A DNA stretch of 49,977 bases from Acinetobacter sichuanensis (GTDB taxonomy: Bacteria > Pseudomonadota > Gammaproteobacteria > Pseudomonadales > Moraxellaceae). A program made the translations under genes and the position numbers. This document shows positions 34,323-42,850 of this stretch, piece by piece. Positions within the stretch are counted from its first letter, which is position 1, and each line of letters starts with the position of its first letter. The stretch is taken from NCBI RefSeq assembly GCF_003024515.2, contig NZ_PYIX02000034.1:1-49977 (forward strand). The letters are read 5' to 3'. The notes below the pieces were generated by a model, which saw only the letters and a list, made by a program, of their open reading frames with translations, was not told the origin of the DNA and made no database searches.

Positions 34323-34334
34323 GGTACCAATTTT
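34323..34334. promoter_or_regulatory. GGTACCAATTTT motif, copy 2 (GABA permease side)
   Basis: Exact copy of the 12-mer at 23518-23529. A second GTACC lies 24 bases upstream (34300-34304), giving a direct repeat of the kind MocR-type regulators bind. It is about 460 bases from the permease start, which is far for a direct effect. Function inferred. Confidence 0.35.
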
Positions 34335-34442
34335 GATATAGAGAATTTTTTAGATGGGCAAATGTTGATGGGCTCTGCTCAAAATATGCTGTTTCAGATA
34401 ATTTTTTAGACTCTAGATTTGTTATATTTTAACGCTCATAAA

Positions 34443-34474
34443 AAATGGGCTAAGTCCAAAGACTTAACCCATTT
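34443..34474 (-). terminator. Terminator after guaA
   Basis: AAATGGG-c-TAAGTC pairs with GACTTA-a-CCCATTT (one internal mismatch) around CAAA. The minus strand then runs into T. It lies 26 bases past the guaA stop. Confidence 0.85.
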
Positions 34475-34499
34475 GAGAAATTATTTAATCGCTAAATAA

Positions 34500-36068
34500 T
34501 TATTCCCATTCAATTGTCGCTGGTGGCTTGCTTGATACGTCATAAACAACACGAGAAACGTCAGCGATTTCATTCATGATACGAGTTGAGATTTTATCAA
34601 CTAAATCATAAGGAAGGTGTGCAAAACGAGCTGTCATAAAGTCAACAGTTTCAACCGCACGAAGTGCAATTACCCATGCATAACGACGACCATCACCCAC
34701 TACACCAACTGATTTAACTGGTTGGAATACTGCAAATGCTTGAGCAGTTTTGTCATACCAACCGCTTGCACGAAGCTCTTGCATAAAGATGTCATCAGCT
34801 AAACGAAGAATGTCAGCATATTCTTTTTTCACTTCACCAAGAATACGAACACCTAAACCTGGACCTGGGAATGGGTGACGATAAAGCATCTCATGTGGTA
34901 AACCTAAAGTTGTACCCAAACGACGCACTTCATCTTTAAACAAGTCACGGATTGGCTCAACCAATTCAAATGCTAAATCTTCAGGTAAACCACCCACGTT
35001 GTGGTGTGATTTAATCACGTGTGCTTTACCATTTTTAGTTGCAGCAGATTCGATCACGTCAGGGTAAATCGTACCTTGAGCAAGGAAGTTCACGCCATCA
35101 AGTTTACGTGCTTCTTCAGCAAATACTTCGATGAACTCACGACCAATGATTTTACGTTTTTTCTCAGGATCAACTTCGCCTGCAAGTGCAGTTAAGAAAC
35201 GCTCTTCAGCGTCGGCACGGATCACACGGATGCCCATGTTTTTCGCAAACATGTCCATCACTTGCTCGCCTTCGTTCAAACGAAGTAAACCATTGTCCAC
35301 AAATACACATGTCAATTGATCGCCAATCGCACGGTGTAACAGTGCAGCCACAACAGATGAATCCACACCACCTGAAAGACCTAATAATACTTTTTGATCA
35401 CCAATTTGCTCACGTAATTGTTCTACACGTAAGTCGATGATGTTTTCAGAATTCCACAGGTTACGACAACCACAGATGCCATGAACGAAGTTAGACAGAA
35501 TCTCGGCACCTTTGGCAGTGTGCGTGACTTCTGGGTGGAACTGGATCCCATAGAAACGACGGCTTTCATCAGACACCATCGCAAATGGACAGCTTGGCGT
35601 GCTTGCAGTCACCTGGAAACCTTCAGGAATACGTGTCACTTTGTCGCCGTGGCTCATCCACACTTTCAGCTGATCTTTAGAATCTTCAAGATCACCAATC
35701 AGTTTGTCACGAACCTGAATATTAACTTCAGCATAACCAAACTCATGCACATCACCTGGCTCTACTTTACCGCCAAGTTGCTCTGACATGGTTTGTAAAC
35801 CATAGCAAATGCCCAATACTGGTACGCCTAAATTAAAGACGATTTCTGGCGCACGTGGACTGCCTTCTTCATGCACACTTTCAGGACCGCCTGAAAGAAT
35901 GATCCCGTTCGGGTTAAATGCACGGATGTCTTCTTCTGACATATCAAACGCATACATTTCAGAATAAACACCAGCTTCACGAACACGGCGTGCAATCAAT
36001 TGGCTATATTGAGAACCGAAATCCAGAATGAGGATACGATCTTCAGTAATTTGAGTATTGGTCGTCAT
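34500..36068 (-). CDS. guaA: GMP synthase (glutamine-hydrolysing)
   Basis: A 522-residue enzyme that aminates XMP to GMP. The N-terminal class-I glutaminase domain has nucleophile C88 in GICYGLQ, with H178 and E180 in GIQFHPE. The ATP-pyrophosphatase domain has its P-loop SGGVDSS at 232-238, and the C-terminal dimerisation domain ends in the conserved PPATIEWE. ATG 36068 (MTTNTQITEDRILILDFG) is the normal start; a frame 13 codons longer exists. guaB is not adjacent. The divergent region at 36180-36200 holds a TATAAT. Confidence 0.98.
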   Translation of the reverse strand: MTTNTQITEDRILILDFGSQYSQLIARRVREAGVYSEMYAFDMSEEDIRAFNPNGIILSGGPESVHEEGSPRAPEIVFNLGVPVLGICYGLQTMSEQLGGKVEPGDVHEFGYAEVNIQVRDKLIGDLEDSKDQLKVWMSHGDKVTRIPEGFQVTASTPSCPFAMVSDESRRFYGIQFHPEVTHTAKGAEILSNFVHGICGCRNLWNSENIIDLRVEQLREQIGDQKVLLGLSGGVDSSVVAALLHRAIGDQLTCVFVDNGLLRLNEGEQVMDMFAKNMGIRVIRADAEERFLTALAGEVDPEKKRKIIGREFIEVFAEEARKLDGVNFLAQGTIYPDVIESAATKNGKAHVIKSHHNVGGLPEDLAFELVEPIRDLFKDEVRRLGTTLGLPHEMLYRHPFPGPGLGVRILGEVKKEYADILRLADDIFMQELRASGWYDKTAQAFAVFQPVKSVGVVGDGRRYAWVIALRAVETVDFMTARFAHLPYDLVDKISTRIMNEIADVSRVVYDVSSKPPATIEWE

Positions 36069-36260
36069 GGATATACAACTATGCAGGCAAATGGATTTAA
36101 GCGCCATATTCTAACATTTTTCAGCGCAGGACGCACACCCTTCCATCAAGTTGACACAATTTTCAAAAGTAAAATGACTTATTTTTAAATTATAATGCGT
36201 TTAAAGATTTTAAACTTTTTTCCACATCTCTAAACGATCTCAATTTCAGCTCAAAATAAT

Positions 36261-36743
36261 ATGTTCCATATCACAAAAGAAATACTCAAAATTCAAAATA
36301 CCCATTTTTTTAAAAATATGGGGCATGCAAATTTTACAGATCAATCTATTGTTTTCATTAAAAATATTGAAAGTGCTTTTATATATCCTCAAGAATCAGA
36401 CTTTAAAAATATCTATCACCAAGTCAAATGGCTTCCAACAAGTCTAAGTGAAACTGACCCTTTTTATACGATGACTCAAAAACCTCCTGAATCAATTATT
36501 ATTTTAAGAAAACAAATCACTCAAGCCTTAATGCAATCTATTCGAACCGTTGATCCTCAATTATTTAAATATGACCAGTATGATTTTCAATATGCCGCAA
36601 AAAATGCATTGTGTTTTGCTTTTCGCCAAGCATTGATTGAAAAATATTATGGACTAGGACAACACTGGGAAAAAATCACTGAACTTTACTATTTAGGTCA
36701 TTGGGTCATTGGATATAAAACTGATCAATATATTGTCATTTAA
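36261..36743 (+). CDS. Hypothetical protein, Acinetobacter-type
   Basis: A 160-residue soluble protein I do not recognise. It is rich in aromatic residues (YDQYDFQYAAKNALCFAFRQALIEKYYGLGQHW) with a mainly helical C-terminal half, and it has no signal peptide or membrane helix. A TATAAT box lies at 36191-36196, about 65 bases before the ATG, but no matching -35 is clear. The ribosome-binding site is weak. It is convergent with a DoxX gene through a shared terminator. Confidence 0.65.
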   Translation: MFHITKEILKIQNTHFFKNMGHANFTDQSIVFIKNIESAFIYPQESDFKNIYHQVKWLPTSLSETDPFYTMTQKPPESIIILRKQITQALMQSIRTVDPQLFKYDQYDFQYAAKNALCFAFRQALIEKYYGLGQHWEKITELYYLGHWVIGYKTDQYIVI

Positions 36744-36758
36744 ACATCAAAATCTAAA

Positions 36759-36782
36759 AAAGCCAGATTGATTTCTGGCTTT
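36759..36782. terminator. Bidirectional terminator between the hypothetical gene and the DoxX gene
   Basis: Stem AAAGCCAG (36759-36766) / CTGGCTTT (36775-36782), eight-base loop, with A and T runs outside, between convergent genes. Confidence 0.8.
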
Positions 36783-36801
36783 AAACTCACTGTATTAATC
36801 T

Positions 36802-37218
36802 TTATTTTTCAATCAGATGATCAAGACTGATTTTTCCCGCACCATGTAACATTAGCAAGAATAAACCACCTGCCATAGCAAAGTTTTTCATCAAATTAAT
36901 CGCATCTTCTGCACCACTATGAAAGATAAAAGCTGTAATTAAACTAAATAGAGCTAATCCCATCGCAGCAAAACGCGCTTGAAAACCCAATAACAAGGCT
37001 AAACCACCACCAAATTCAACCAAAATCGTCAAAGGTAACATAGCGCCAGGAACACCCATAGACTCCATATAACCTACGGTTGCGCTATACGCAGTAATTT
37101 TCCCCCAGCCCGCCATAATAAAGATATATGCCATGAACGCACGTGCAATGAGTGTAAGTAACGCTTCGGCTGATGTTTGATTGACTACATTTTTTACAAC
37201 AACGTTTGGATTAAACAT
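36802..37218 (-). CDS. DoxX-family membrane protein
   Basis: A 138-residue inner-membrane protein with four hydrophobic helices. It shows the DoxX pattern (LIARAFMAYIFIMAGWGKI, then LPLTILVEFGGGLALLLGFQARFAA). Members are linked to thiosulphate:quinone oxidoreductases or to oxidative-stress complexes, but many are uncharacterised. The family is clear and the role here is not. It is monocistronic and divergent from a DedA gene. Confidence 0.85.
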   Translation of the reverse strand: MFNPNVVVKNVVNQTSAEALLTLIARAFMAYIFIMAGWGKITAYSATVGYMESMGVPGAMLPLTILVEFGGGLALLLGFQARFAAMGLALFSLITAFIFHSGAEDAINLMKNFAMAGGLFLLMLHGAGKISLDHLIEK

Positions 37219-37413
37219 GAGAACACCAATTTTTTATTTCATATTGAAGATGATGTTATGTTAGAGCCGTACTAAATTTGAATAAATATGTCATTATTCA
37301 ACCCATCGTATCAAAAACAGAACAATAATAAATGCATTTATTTACTTTTTAATACTGACTTTCCCGTCTCACACTGCTAGGATTTGTGCACAATTTGACT
37401 TAGCTTTCACCTC

Positions 37414-38052
37414 ATGAATCTCATTGATTTTATTTTACATGTTGATCAACATTTATTTGAATTTATAACAAATTATGGTTATTGGGTTTATGGAATTTTA
37501 TTCCTAATTATTTTTGTCGAAACAGGCTTAGTGGTGATGCCCTTCCTGCCTGGCGACAGTTTACTTTTTGCTGCAGGTGCTTTAGCAGCTTCAACAGGTG
37601 CAATGGATCCTGTATTGCTGGTCATCTTACTTTTTATTGCAGCCGTGCTGGGTGACACTTTAAATTATCATATCGGTAAATATATTGGACCTCGTGTCTT
37701 TGAAATTGAATCACGCTTTATCAACAAAGAACATTTGATTAAAACCTCACAATTCTTTGAAAAACATGGCGGAAAAACCATTATTTTTGCTCGTTTCATT
37801 CCTTTTGCACGAACTTTTGCACCTTTTGTTGCAGGTGCAGGAAGCATGAATTATAAGTATTTTTTAACTTATAATGTAGTTGGCGCATTATGTTGGGTGG
37901 GTTCATTTATTACATTGGGTTATTTATTTGGTGGACACCCATTAGTCAAAGATAATTTTACACATTTAGTCTTTGGTATCATTATCTTAAGTATTTTGCC
38001 GGGTATTATTGGTTATATTCGCCATAAATTTTTTAACAAAGATAAAGCTTAA
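37414..38052 (+). CDS. DedA-family membrane protein
   Basis: A 212-residue DedA (SNARE-associated/VTT) protein. It has the conserved FLPGDSLLFAAGALA (re-entrant region), the acidic EIESRF... segment and the RFIPFARTFAPFVAGAGSMNYKYF motif with the key arginines. DedA proteins such as E. coli YqjA/YghB support membrane potential and drug tolerance, and some flip undecaprenyl phosphate or phospholipids. There is no good Shine-Dalgarno before the ATG, but the N-terminus is typical. The C-terminal end overlaps the convergent LysE gene by four bases. Confidence 0.9.
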   Translation: MNLIDFILHVDQHLFEFITNYGYWVYGILFLIIFVETGLVVMPFLPGDSLLFAAGALAASTGAMDPVLLVILLFIAAVLGDTLNYHIGKYIGPRVFEIESRFINKEHLIKTSQFFEKHGGKTIIFARFIPFARTFAPFVAGAGSMNYKYFLTYNVVGALCWVGSFITLGYLFGGHPLVKDNFTHLVFGIIILSILPGIIGYIRHKFFNKDKA

Positions 38053-38639
38053 AAAAAACGAACCACAACAGGCAACATACATAAGACTAAAAATAGCGCT
38101 GATCCTTTATACCATTGGTCAGCGCGAATGCCTTTCATATTTCCAGCTAAAACCTTGCGTCCCCAATACATCCAAAATACTGCACAAGGAATGAGGCATA
38201 AACTAAAAATCCCCATCACTAAAAAGTAATGTGCAAAAGAGTCCCATGTTTCTACAGGAAAAATACCTGCGGCAAATAAGATCGTTTTAGGGTTTTTTAA
38301 AGTTGAAATAAAGAGCTGCGATGGTGTTAATGCCTTACGTGATAAACCATGGCTTTCTAAATGAGATGTTTTCCATAAATGGAAAGCGAGCCAAAAAACG
38401 TATAAAGCACTTGCTAAATGTAAAAGATCTATCAGCATTGGCCAAATGGGTAAACTCAGATGAACCAATAACGCCCAAATACTAATGCCATATAAATAAC
38501 CTAAAAGCTCCGCAGGAACCAAGGTAAATGTCTTACCAAATCCTTGTTGATATGCTGAATTTGCTAATAATGCATTGGTTGGACCTGGAATCAAAAGTAC
38601 AGCTAACATTGCAGCAATAAACAGCCAATTTTCAATCAT
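38049..38639 (-). CDS. LysE/RhtB-family amino acid exporter
   Basis: A 196-residue inner-membrane protein with about six helices. It carries the RhtB-type N-terminal motif GPTNALLANSAYQQGFGKTF and the helix-4 region SRKALTPSQLFISTLKNPKTILFAAGIF. Such proteins export amino acids or related metabolites; the substrate is unknown. It is convergent with the DedA gene (four-base overlap). Confidence 0.85.
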   Translation of the reverse strand: MIENWLFIAAMLAVLLIPGPTNALLANSAYQQGFGKTFTLVPAELLGYLYGISIWALLVHLSLPIWPMLIDLLHLASALYVFWLAFHLWKTSHLESHGLSRKALTPSQLFISTLKNPKTILFAAGIFPVETWDSFAHYFLVMGIFSLCLIPCAVFWMYWGRKVLAGNMKGIRADQWYKGSALFLVLCMLPVVVRFF

Positions 38640-38850
38640 ATAGCCAATAGAAATCGAGGAAACAGGCGCACACCTTAAACGAAAACCTAAAAATATGACA
38701 AGTTTTTAATACAATTCCATATGTGATTTTAAAGTTATTTTTCAATAATTTACATTCTAAGTATTTATTTTTTATAAAATTAATAATGAAATATTTAGTT
38801 AAAAATAAATTGAGATTTCCAGTATCTAGACTGAAAACCTCATAAAAAAA

Positions 38851-39258
38851 TTACTTTTTCACTTCTTGACGTTTTGGCACATAAGGACAATTTTTAAACT
38901 GTGCAGCTTGTGAAATCGCATCTTGCTGACCATAAAGATTTGCTAATTCAGAATTTTTTGTATTCGAAGACTGTCCCATATTGAGTGAAATAGAAGGTCC
39001 AAATCCCCAGCCGCCGCGTCCCCAACCACCGCCAAGCCCAACACCCACGCCCATTCCTGTACGTTTAGCAGGCTGTACACCATTATTAATATACTGCTGA
39101 ATGCGCTGAAACTCAGAGTTAAGCTGTGCGCAATTCATTGCCTGATATTGTGTAGGCGATACATAACTTGGTTTTACAGTCGTTGCACAAGCAGTCAAAA
39201 CAGGTAAACCAATGATGAGTGTTGCCCACTTCACTGCATTTAAATAGCTAAGTTTCAT
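38851..39258 (-). CDS. Glycine-rich lipoprotein, unknown function
   Basis: A 135-residue protein with a lipoprotein signal peptide: basic start, hydrophobic core, lipobox L-T-A-C with the lipidated cysteine at residue 24. The mature part has a helical segment (QYQAMNCAQLNSEFQRIQQYIN), a central glycine/tryptophan-rich run (about 69-87) and two more cysteines (C43 and one near the end) that could form a disulphide. It starts 14 bases after the ParA stop, so the two are probably cotranscribed. Function unknown. Confidence 0.75.
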   Translation of the reverse strand: MKLSYLNAVKWATLIIGLPVLTACATTVKPSYVSPTQYQAMNCAQLNSEFQRIQQYINNGVQPAKRTGMGVGVGLGGGWGRGGWGFGPSISLNMGQSSNTKNSELANLYGQQDAISQAAQFKNCPYVPKRQEVKK

Positions 39259-39272
39259 CCTATATCTCGATC

Positions 39273-40109
39273 TTATTTTTGCTCAATCTCATTGAACAAT
39301 GATTGATATGCCTGCGTCAATTTATGATCTGTTGCAAAATAGATAAGCGGTAGATTTTTATGATGTGACTCTTTCATTAAAACCGAAGGTGGCAGCATAT
39401 GATTTAAAACAGGTAAATTTTCATCTTTTAACTGTTGCACCACTTCACGTGGTAGTTTTGCTTGCGCTTGGAATTGATTGACAACAATACCTTCTATTTC
39501 CAAACGATCATTGTGATCATCTTGAGTTTCGATGACATTTTCAATCAAAGTTTGTAATGCACGTTTTGAAAAAACATCGCAGTCAAATGGAATCAGAACA
39601 CGATCAGCCGCAATTAACGCAGATAAGGTAAAAAAGTTAAATGCTGGCGGTGTATCAATAAAAATTCGCTCATATTGCCCAACAAGCGTCTGCAAAGAGT
39701 CACGTAGCTTATAAATTTTATGTTTTGCTTCTAAAGCATGCTCTAAACCGCCCAAAGTCGGGCTTGCAGGCAATACATCTAAGTTTGGAAATGGCGAACG
39801 ATGGATATATTGATCAAAGCCTTTATTTTTTGATTTTAAAATTGAACCAATTGCATTGCCCAGTAAGCCTTTTTGTTGATTATTTCCAAGAACATCATTA
39901 AAAAAACTTTCAATATTAGGTTCAAGTGCTGTTTTATCTGCGGAATACGTTGCGTCATCACCTAATAAATATTGACTCGAATTTGCTTGAGGATCTAAAT
40001 CAATCACTAAAGTTTTTAGACCTGAATGCGCACTCATTGCAGCCAAATTTACTGCAATACTCGACTTACCCACCCCACCTTTTTGATTAAATACCACACG
40101 TGTAAGCAT
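39273..40109 (-). CDS. Orphan ParA-family ATPase
   Basis: A 278-residue ParA/MinD-type ATPase. The deviant Walker A motif KGGVGKS is at 10-16, with switch I-like IDLDPQANSSQ (37-47) and a Walker B-like FIDTPPAF. No ParB gene or parS-like site is seen beside it, unlike chromosome or plasmid partition loci. Orphan ParA proteins often position other cargo, such as chemoreceptor arrays, machinery or DNA. GAGG lies seven bases before the ATG. The next gene encodes a lipoprotein, which hints at an envelope-linked role (inference). Confidence 0.85.
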   Translation of the reverse strand: MLTRVVFNQKGGVGKSSIAVNLAAMSAHSGLKTLVIDLDPQANSSQYLLGDDATYSADKTALEPNIESFFNDVLGNNQQKGLLGNAIGSILKSKNKGFDQYIHRSPFPNLDVLPASPTLGGLEHALEAKHKIYKLRDSLQTLVGQYERIFIDTPPAFNFFTLSALIAADRVLIPFDCDVFSKRALQTLIENVIETQDDHNDRLEIEGIVVNQFQAQAKLPREVVQQLKDENLPVLNHMLPPSVLMKESHHKNLPLIYFATDHKLTQAYQSLFNEIEQK

Positions 40110-40190
40110 AATTTCCTCAAATTCATTCTTTTTTGACTTGTATGCAGTTTAACCTAGACTCCATACAAGTAGGAAATAAATGTCTAACAA

Positions 40191-40583
40191 TCAACCAAAA
40201 ACAGGCTTAATAATAATCAATGAAATAATCGCAACAAAAGCGATGATACCTATCATTAATCCTGCTCGACGCTGTGCCAATAAAATAGAATCATCTTTTT
40301 TATACACTTTAATCTGCGATGACAATAACACTAAAAATAGTACAATTTTTGCGTAAAACCAAGGTTGTACTTGGAATTTATTCATCACCAATAAAGCAAC
40401 ACCCGTCACCACCAACAAGGTATAAGACAAATGCTGCATAGCCACAAAACCAACATGACCTTTTGGATTAGGTTGTTGATTTTGCGTACCAATAAATAAA
40501 GTGGATGCACGTAATACAAATATCAGCATAGCTAAAGCTGCACTCGACATATGGACAATTTTAACAACCAAATGGATATCCAT
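40191..40583 (-). CDS. SirB2-family membrane protein
   Basis: A 130-residue protein with four hydrophobic helices and the SirB2 pattern (VKIVHMSSAALAMLIFVLR at the start, HLSYTLLVVTGVALL in the middle). Members are small membrane proteins without an established function. It starts eight bases after the bolA-like stop, with AAGG before the ATG, so the two form an operon. Confidence 0.82.
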   Translation of the reverse strand: MDIHLVVKIVHMSSAALAMLIFVLRASTLFIGTQNQQPNPKGHVGFVAMQHLSYTLLVVTGVALLVMNKFQVQPWFYAKIVLFLVLLSSQIKVYKKDDSILLAQRRAGLMIGIIAFVAIISLIIIKPVFG

Positions 40584-40591
40584 AATTTACC

Positions 40592-40900
40592 TTATGCTTT
40601 AGGTGCATGTGCACATTCAGGGCTTGCAGGTGCTTGTCCTTGCCATTCATTTGGTACATAAGCATGAATTGCGAGTGCATGAATTTTTCCTGGATTTAAT
40701 AATTCTGCTGCCAAGGCATATACTTTTTGATGGCGTTGTACCAAACGTAAGCCCTCAAAGGCAGCACTCACAATAATGACTTTAAAATGAGATTCTTTAC
40801 CTGGAAAATATCCACCATGTCCTGCTGACTCATTAATAACCTCTAAATGAGTAGGTTCTAAGGTTGTTAATTTTTCAATCAATTGCTTTTCAAGACTCAT
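40592..40900 (-). CDS. BolA/IbaG-family protein
   Basis: A 102-residue BolA-type protein. The class-II KH-like fold runs from about residue 5 to 85, with HLEVINESAGHGGYFPGKESHFKVIIVS and the conserved histidine in KIHALAIHAYVP, which with partner glutaredoxins can bind a [2Fe-2S] cluster. The longer tail (QAPASPECAHAPKA) is a little unusual. ATG 40900 (MSLEKQ) is better spaced from AAGG than the upstream ATG at 40906. Confidence 0.88.
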   Translation of the reverse strand: MSLEKQLIEKLTTLEPTHLEVINESAGHGGYFPGKESHFKVIIVSAAFEGLRLVQRHQKVYALAAELLNPGKIHALAIHAYVPNEWQGQAPASPECAHAPKA

Positions 40901-41102
40901 TTTCATGACCTTTACAAATTTCTTTAATTTTAAGTATAGCGGATAATTATTTTTTTGTTATGAACCTGCTTTAAAGCCTTAAATATCTGCTGAAAACTTT
41001 TAAAAATAGCGTAAATATATGGCAAAAATTTGATATCTAAACTAAAAAATAAAAAAATTGTGTTAATTTTATGCAATCAGCACGTTTTATAATAAAAAAT
41101 TG

Positions 41103-41130
41103 TTGACCCTGATTTTTCTTAATGTATTAT
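41103..41130 (+). promoter_or_regulatory. Promoter of the tRNA-Gly operon
   Basis: TTGACC (41103-41108), a 16-base spacer, and TATTAT (41125-41130), each a close match to the sigma-70 consensus. The expected start is a few bases before the first tRNA at 41140. The following GCCCC could be a GC-rich discriminator of stable-RNA promoters. Confidence 0.75.
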
Positions 41131-41139
41131 AAGCCCCAT

Positions 41140-41212
41140 GCGGGAATAGCTCAGTTGGTAGAGCATAACCTTGCCAAGGTTGGGGTCGGGAGTTCGAGTC
41201 TCCTTTCCCGCT
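41140..41212 (+). tRNA. tRNA-Gly (GCC), copy 1
   Basis: A 73-base cloverleaf: acceptor GCGGGAA/TTCCCGC, D arm GCTC...GAGC, anticodon stem AACC/GGTT with loop TTGCCAA (anticodon GCC), and T arm ending around GTTCGAG. The discriminator base is T. CCA is not encoded (CAA follows), so the CCA end must be added after transcription. Confidence 0.95.
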
Positions 41213-41259
41213 CAAAATTTTTTCATTCGGTTTTTTATTTAAAAAATTGGATAGACTCC

Positions 41260-41335
41260 GCGGGAATAGCTCAGTTGGTAGAGCATAACCTTGCCAAGGT
41301 TGGGGTCGGGAGTTCGAGTCTCCTTTCCCGCTCCA
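41260..41335 (+). tRNA. tRNA-Gly (GCC), copy 2
   Basis: Identical over all 73 bases to the copy at 41140-41212, 120 bases apart start to start. This copy is followed by an encoded CCA (41333-41335), unlike copy 1. The two are likely made as one precursor from the promoter at 41103 and stopped by the hairpin at 41344. Confidence 0.95.
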
Positions 41336-41343
41336 GATTCAAG

Positions 41344-41373
41344 AAGCCCTCATCGAAAGATGGGGGCTTTTTT
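41344..41373 (+). terminator. Terminator of the tRNA-Gly operon
   Basis: Strong hairpin AAGCCCTCATC-GAAA-GATGGGGGCTT (one T-G pair, GAAA tetraloop), followed by TTTT. Confidence 0.92.
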
Positions 41374-41488
41374 ATTGTTGATTTATAATAGTTTTTATCA
41401 AATCTATCCTCAATAAGTGTATTAACCCCCAATTAAACGACACTCACAATTAAGACCTAGGCATAGAACTAGAGTTAAGGAGTGTCTT

Positions 41489-41587
41489 ATGGAACGTTTT
41501 AAAGTTATTACATCAGTTCAATGTCGCAGATGGTACAGAAGTGTTCAATTCATGACAAAAATATGTGTGTCATTGCAGGGCATTTAG
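41489..41587 (+). pseudogene. Possible degraded transposase-type fragment (32 codons)
   Basis: A short frame, MERFKVITSVQCRRWYRS and onward to a stop, follows an excellent AAGGAG (41477-41482). The start recalls accessory OrfA proteins of IS66-type elements, which begin with a few residues and then an RRRW motif. After about 18 residues the similarity is lost. A 7-bp inverted repeat (GACACTC 41439-41445, GAGTGTC 41480-41486) brackets the region before it. It sits next to tRNA genes, a common insertion site. The call is weak; it could also be a small unknown peptide. Confidence 0.3.
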
Positions 41588-41665
41588 CTTGAAGGCTATG
41601 CGAAAACACACGTAAAACTTGGTCAAAAAGAGCATGCATATGAAATTTCTAACAATCTCAAAAAG

Positions 41666-42850
41666 CTAAGAATAAAAACTCGGAGTAGGTACTTTAGTTG
41701 TTAACACCCACTCACCAACCTCTTGATACTTATAATCAATCGGGTCATGTAAGGTCTGGGTACGCACATTGCGCCAAAAACGGTCTAAATTTAGTTTGGC
41801 GGTCGTGGCTCTTGCACCCATCACCTGGAAAATATTTTGCGTCACAAATAACGACGTATTGGTCGCAGCAATTTTTGCTGTGGCAATCGCAATAGACACT
41901 TCACCACGCTGTTCCGCATTCAAACTTTCGCCAATGTCCCAAGCTTCTTGTAGTTTTTCAACTGCTTTATTTGCCAATAAACGCACACCCTCAAGCTGTA
42001 CATAAAACTCCGCAAAATGTTTTTGAGTAAATGGATCATTCACCGCATGTTCAGCCAATGATTTTGACCACGCTTTTTGACTCTGCACAGTTTCTTTAGC
42101 AGTTTCAAAAGCACCTTCAGCCACGCCTAAAAATAAATGCACAAAAATCAATTGTGCAATCAAAGGACGTAAACTCGAATACGGTGTACTGAGTGGTCCT
42201 GGATTTAATAACAGCTCATCTTTAGAAATTTTGACTTGTTCAAAATGACTGTTACCACTATCCGTTTGGCGCTGCCCCATATTGTTCCAGTCACCTAAAA
42301 AGCTCACACCTTCACGTGCTGTTGGAATGACACCAATCAATAATTTTCCAGCCTCATTAAACCCTGAACACAGTAAAATATCAGAATCAATTGAACCTGA
42401 GCAAAAGCTTTTATCACCATGAAAAATAAATTCATTTTCAGAAATTTGTTGTGCTGTAGTACGTTGGTCTAAAGGGTTTAAAGTATTTCCCCAAAACAGG
42501 TTTTCTTTCGCGGTTTGCTCAAACCATTTTGCATATTGCTCAGGCTGTGAAAACAACTGAACTGTGGCAATCAGTAAATGATGGAAACCATAAACATGTG
42601 CTATAGAACTATCCACTTGAGCAATCGTTTGAATGGTTTGGAAAATGGTTTTCCAATCTGCACCTTGTCCGCCATATTGCTGAGGAATAGATAGCCCCAA
42701 CAAGCCACTTTGACGAATCAAATCACGCTCAACTTTTGGATTGCCTCCAACTTTATCTCGTTCAGCAGCCGTTTTTGCAAATTGTACTGCTAGATTTTTT
42801 GCGATGTCTAAAGGAGATAAATTTAAAGTGTGTTGAGGTGCATTCATCAT
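41666..42850 (-). CDS. Acyl-CoA dehydrogenase-fold flavin monooxygenase (SfnC/DszC-like)
   Basis: A 394-residue protein of the acyl-CoA dehydrogenase superfamily. N-terminal helical domain with LIRQSGLLGLSIPQQYGGQGADW, middle beta domain (GDKSFCSGSIDSDILLCSGF), and C-terminal helical bundle ending RTQTLHDPIDYKYQEVGEWVL. The form HDP(I)xYK near the end and the lack of the usual catalytic glutamate context point to the SfnC/DszC/group D monooxygenase branch. That branch uses reduced flavin from a partner reductase, often on sulphur compounds. No reductase lies beside it, so the substrate is open. ATG 42847, one codon later, is an equal start. Confidence 0.82.
   Translation of the reverse strand: MMNAPQHTLNLSPLDIAKNLAVQFAKTAAERDKVGGNPKVERDLIRQSGLLGLSIPQQYGGQGADWKTIFQTIQTIAQVDSSIAHVYGFHHLLIATVQLFSQPEQYAKWFEQTAKENLFWGNTLNPLDQRTTAQQISENEFIFHGDKSFCSGSIDSDILLCSGFNEAGKLLIGVIPTAREGVSFLGDWNNMGQRQTDSGNSHFEQVKISKDELLLNPGPLSTPYSSLRPLIAQLIFVHLFLGVAEGAFETAKETVQSQKAWSKSLAEHAVNDPFTQKHFAEFYVQLEGVRLLANKAVEKLQEAWDIGESLNAEQRGEVSIAIATAKIAATNTSLFVTQNIFQVMGARATTAKLNLDRFWRNVRTQTLHDPIDYKYQEVGEWVLTTKVPTPSFYS

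Larger units (their letters stand above)
33861..34499. other. Long intergenic region between the GABA permease and guaA
   Basis: 639 bases, mostly very AT-rich, with no frame that has a credible start and ribosome-binding site. It holds a perfect palindrome TCCAAATTTGGA (33928-33939) near the permease, two direct GTACC repeats (34300-34304 and 34324-34328), and the guaA terminator. Both flanking genes read minus, so all of it except the terminator is available as permease leader or promoter. Confidence 0.6.

Noticed and set aside
41122..41388. 88-codon frame spanning both tRNA-Gly genes
   Set aside because: Its internal repeat is only the duplicated tRNA sequence read as codons.
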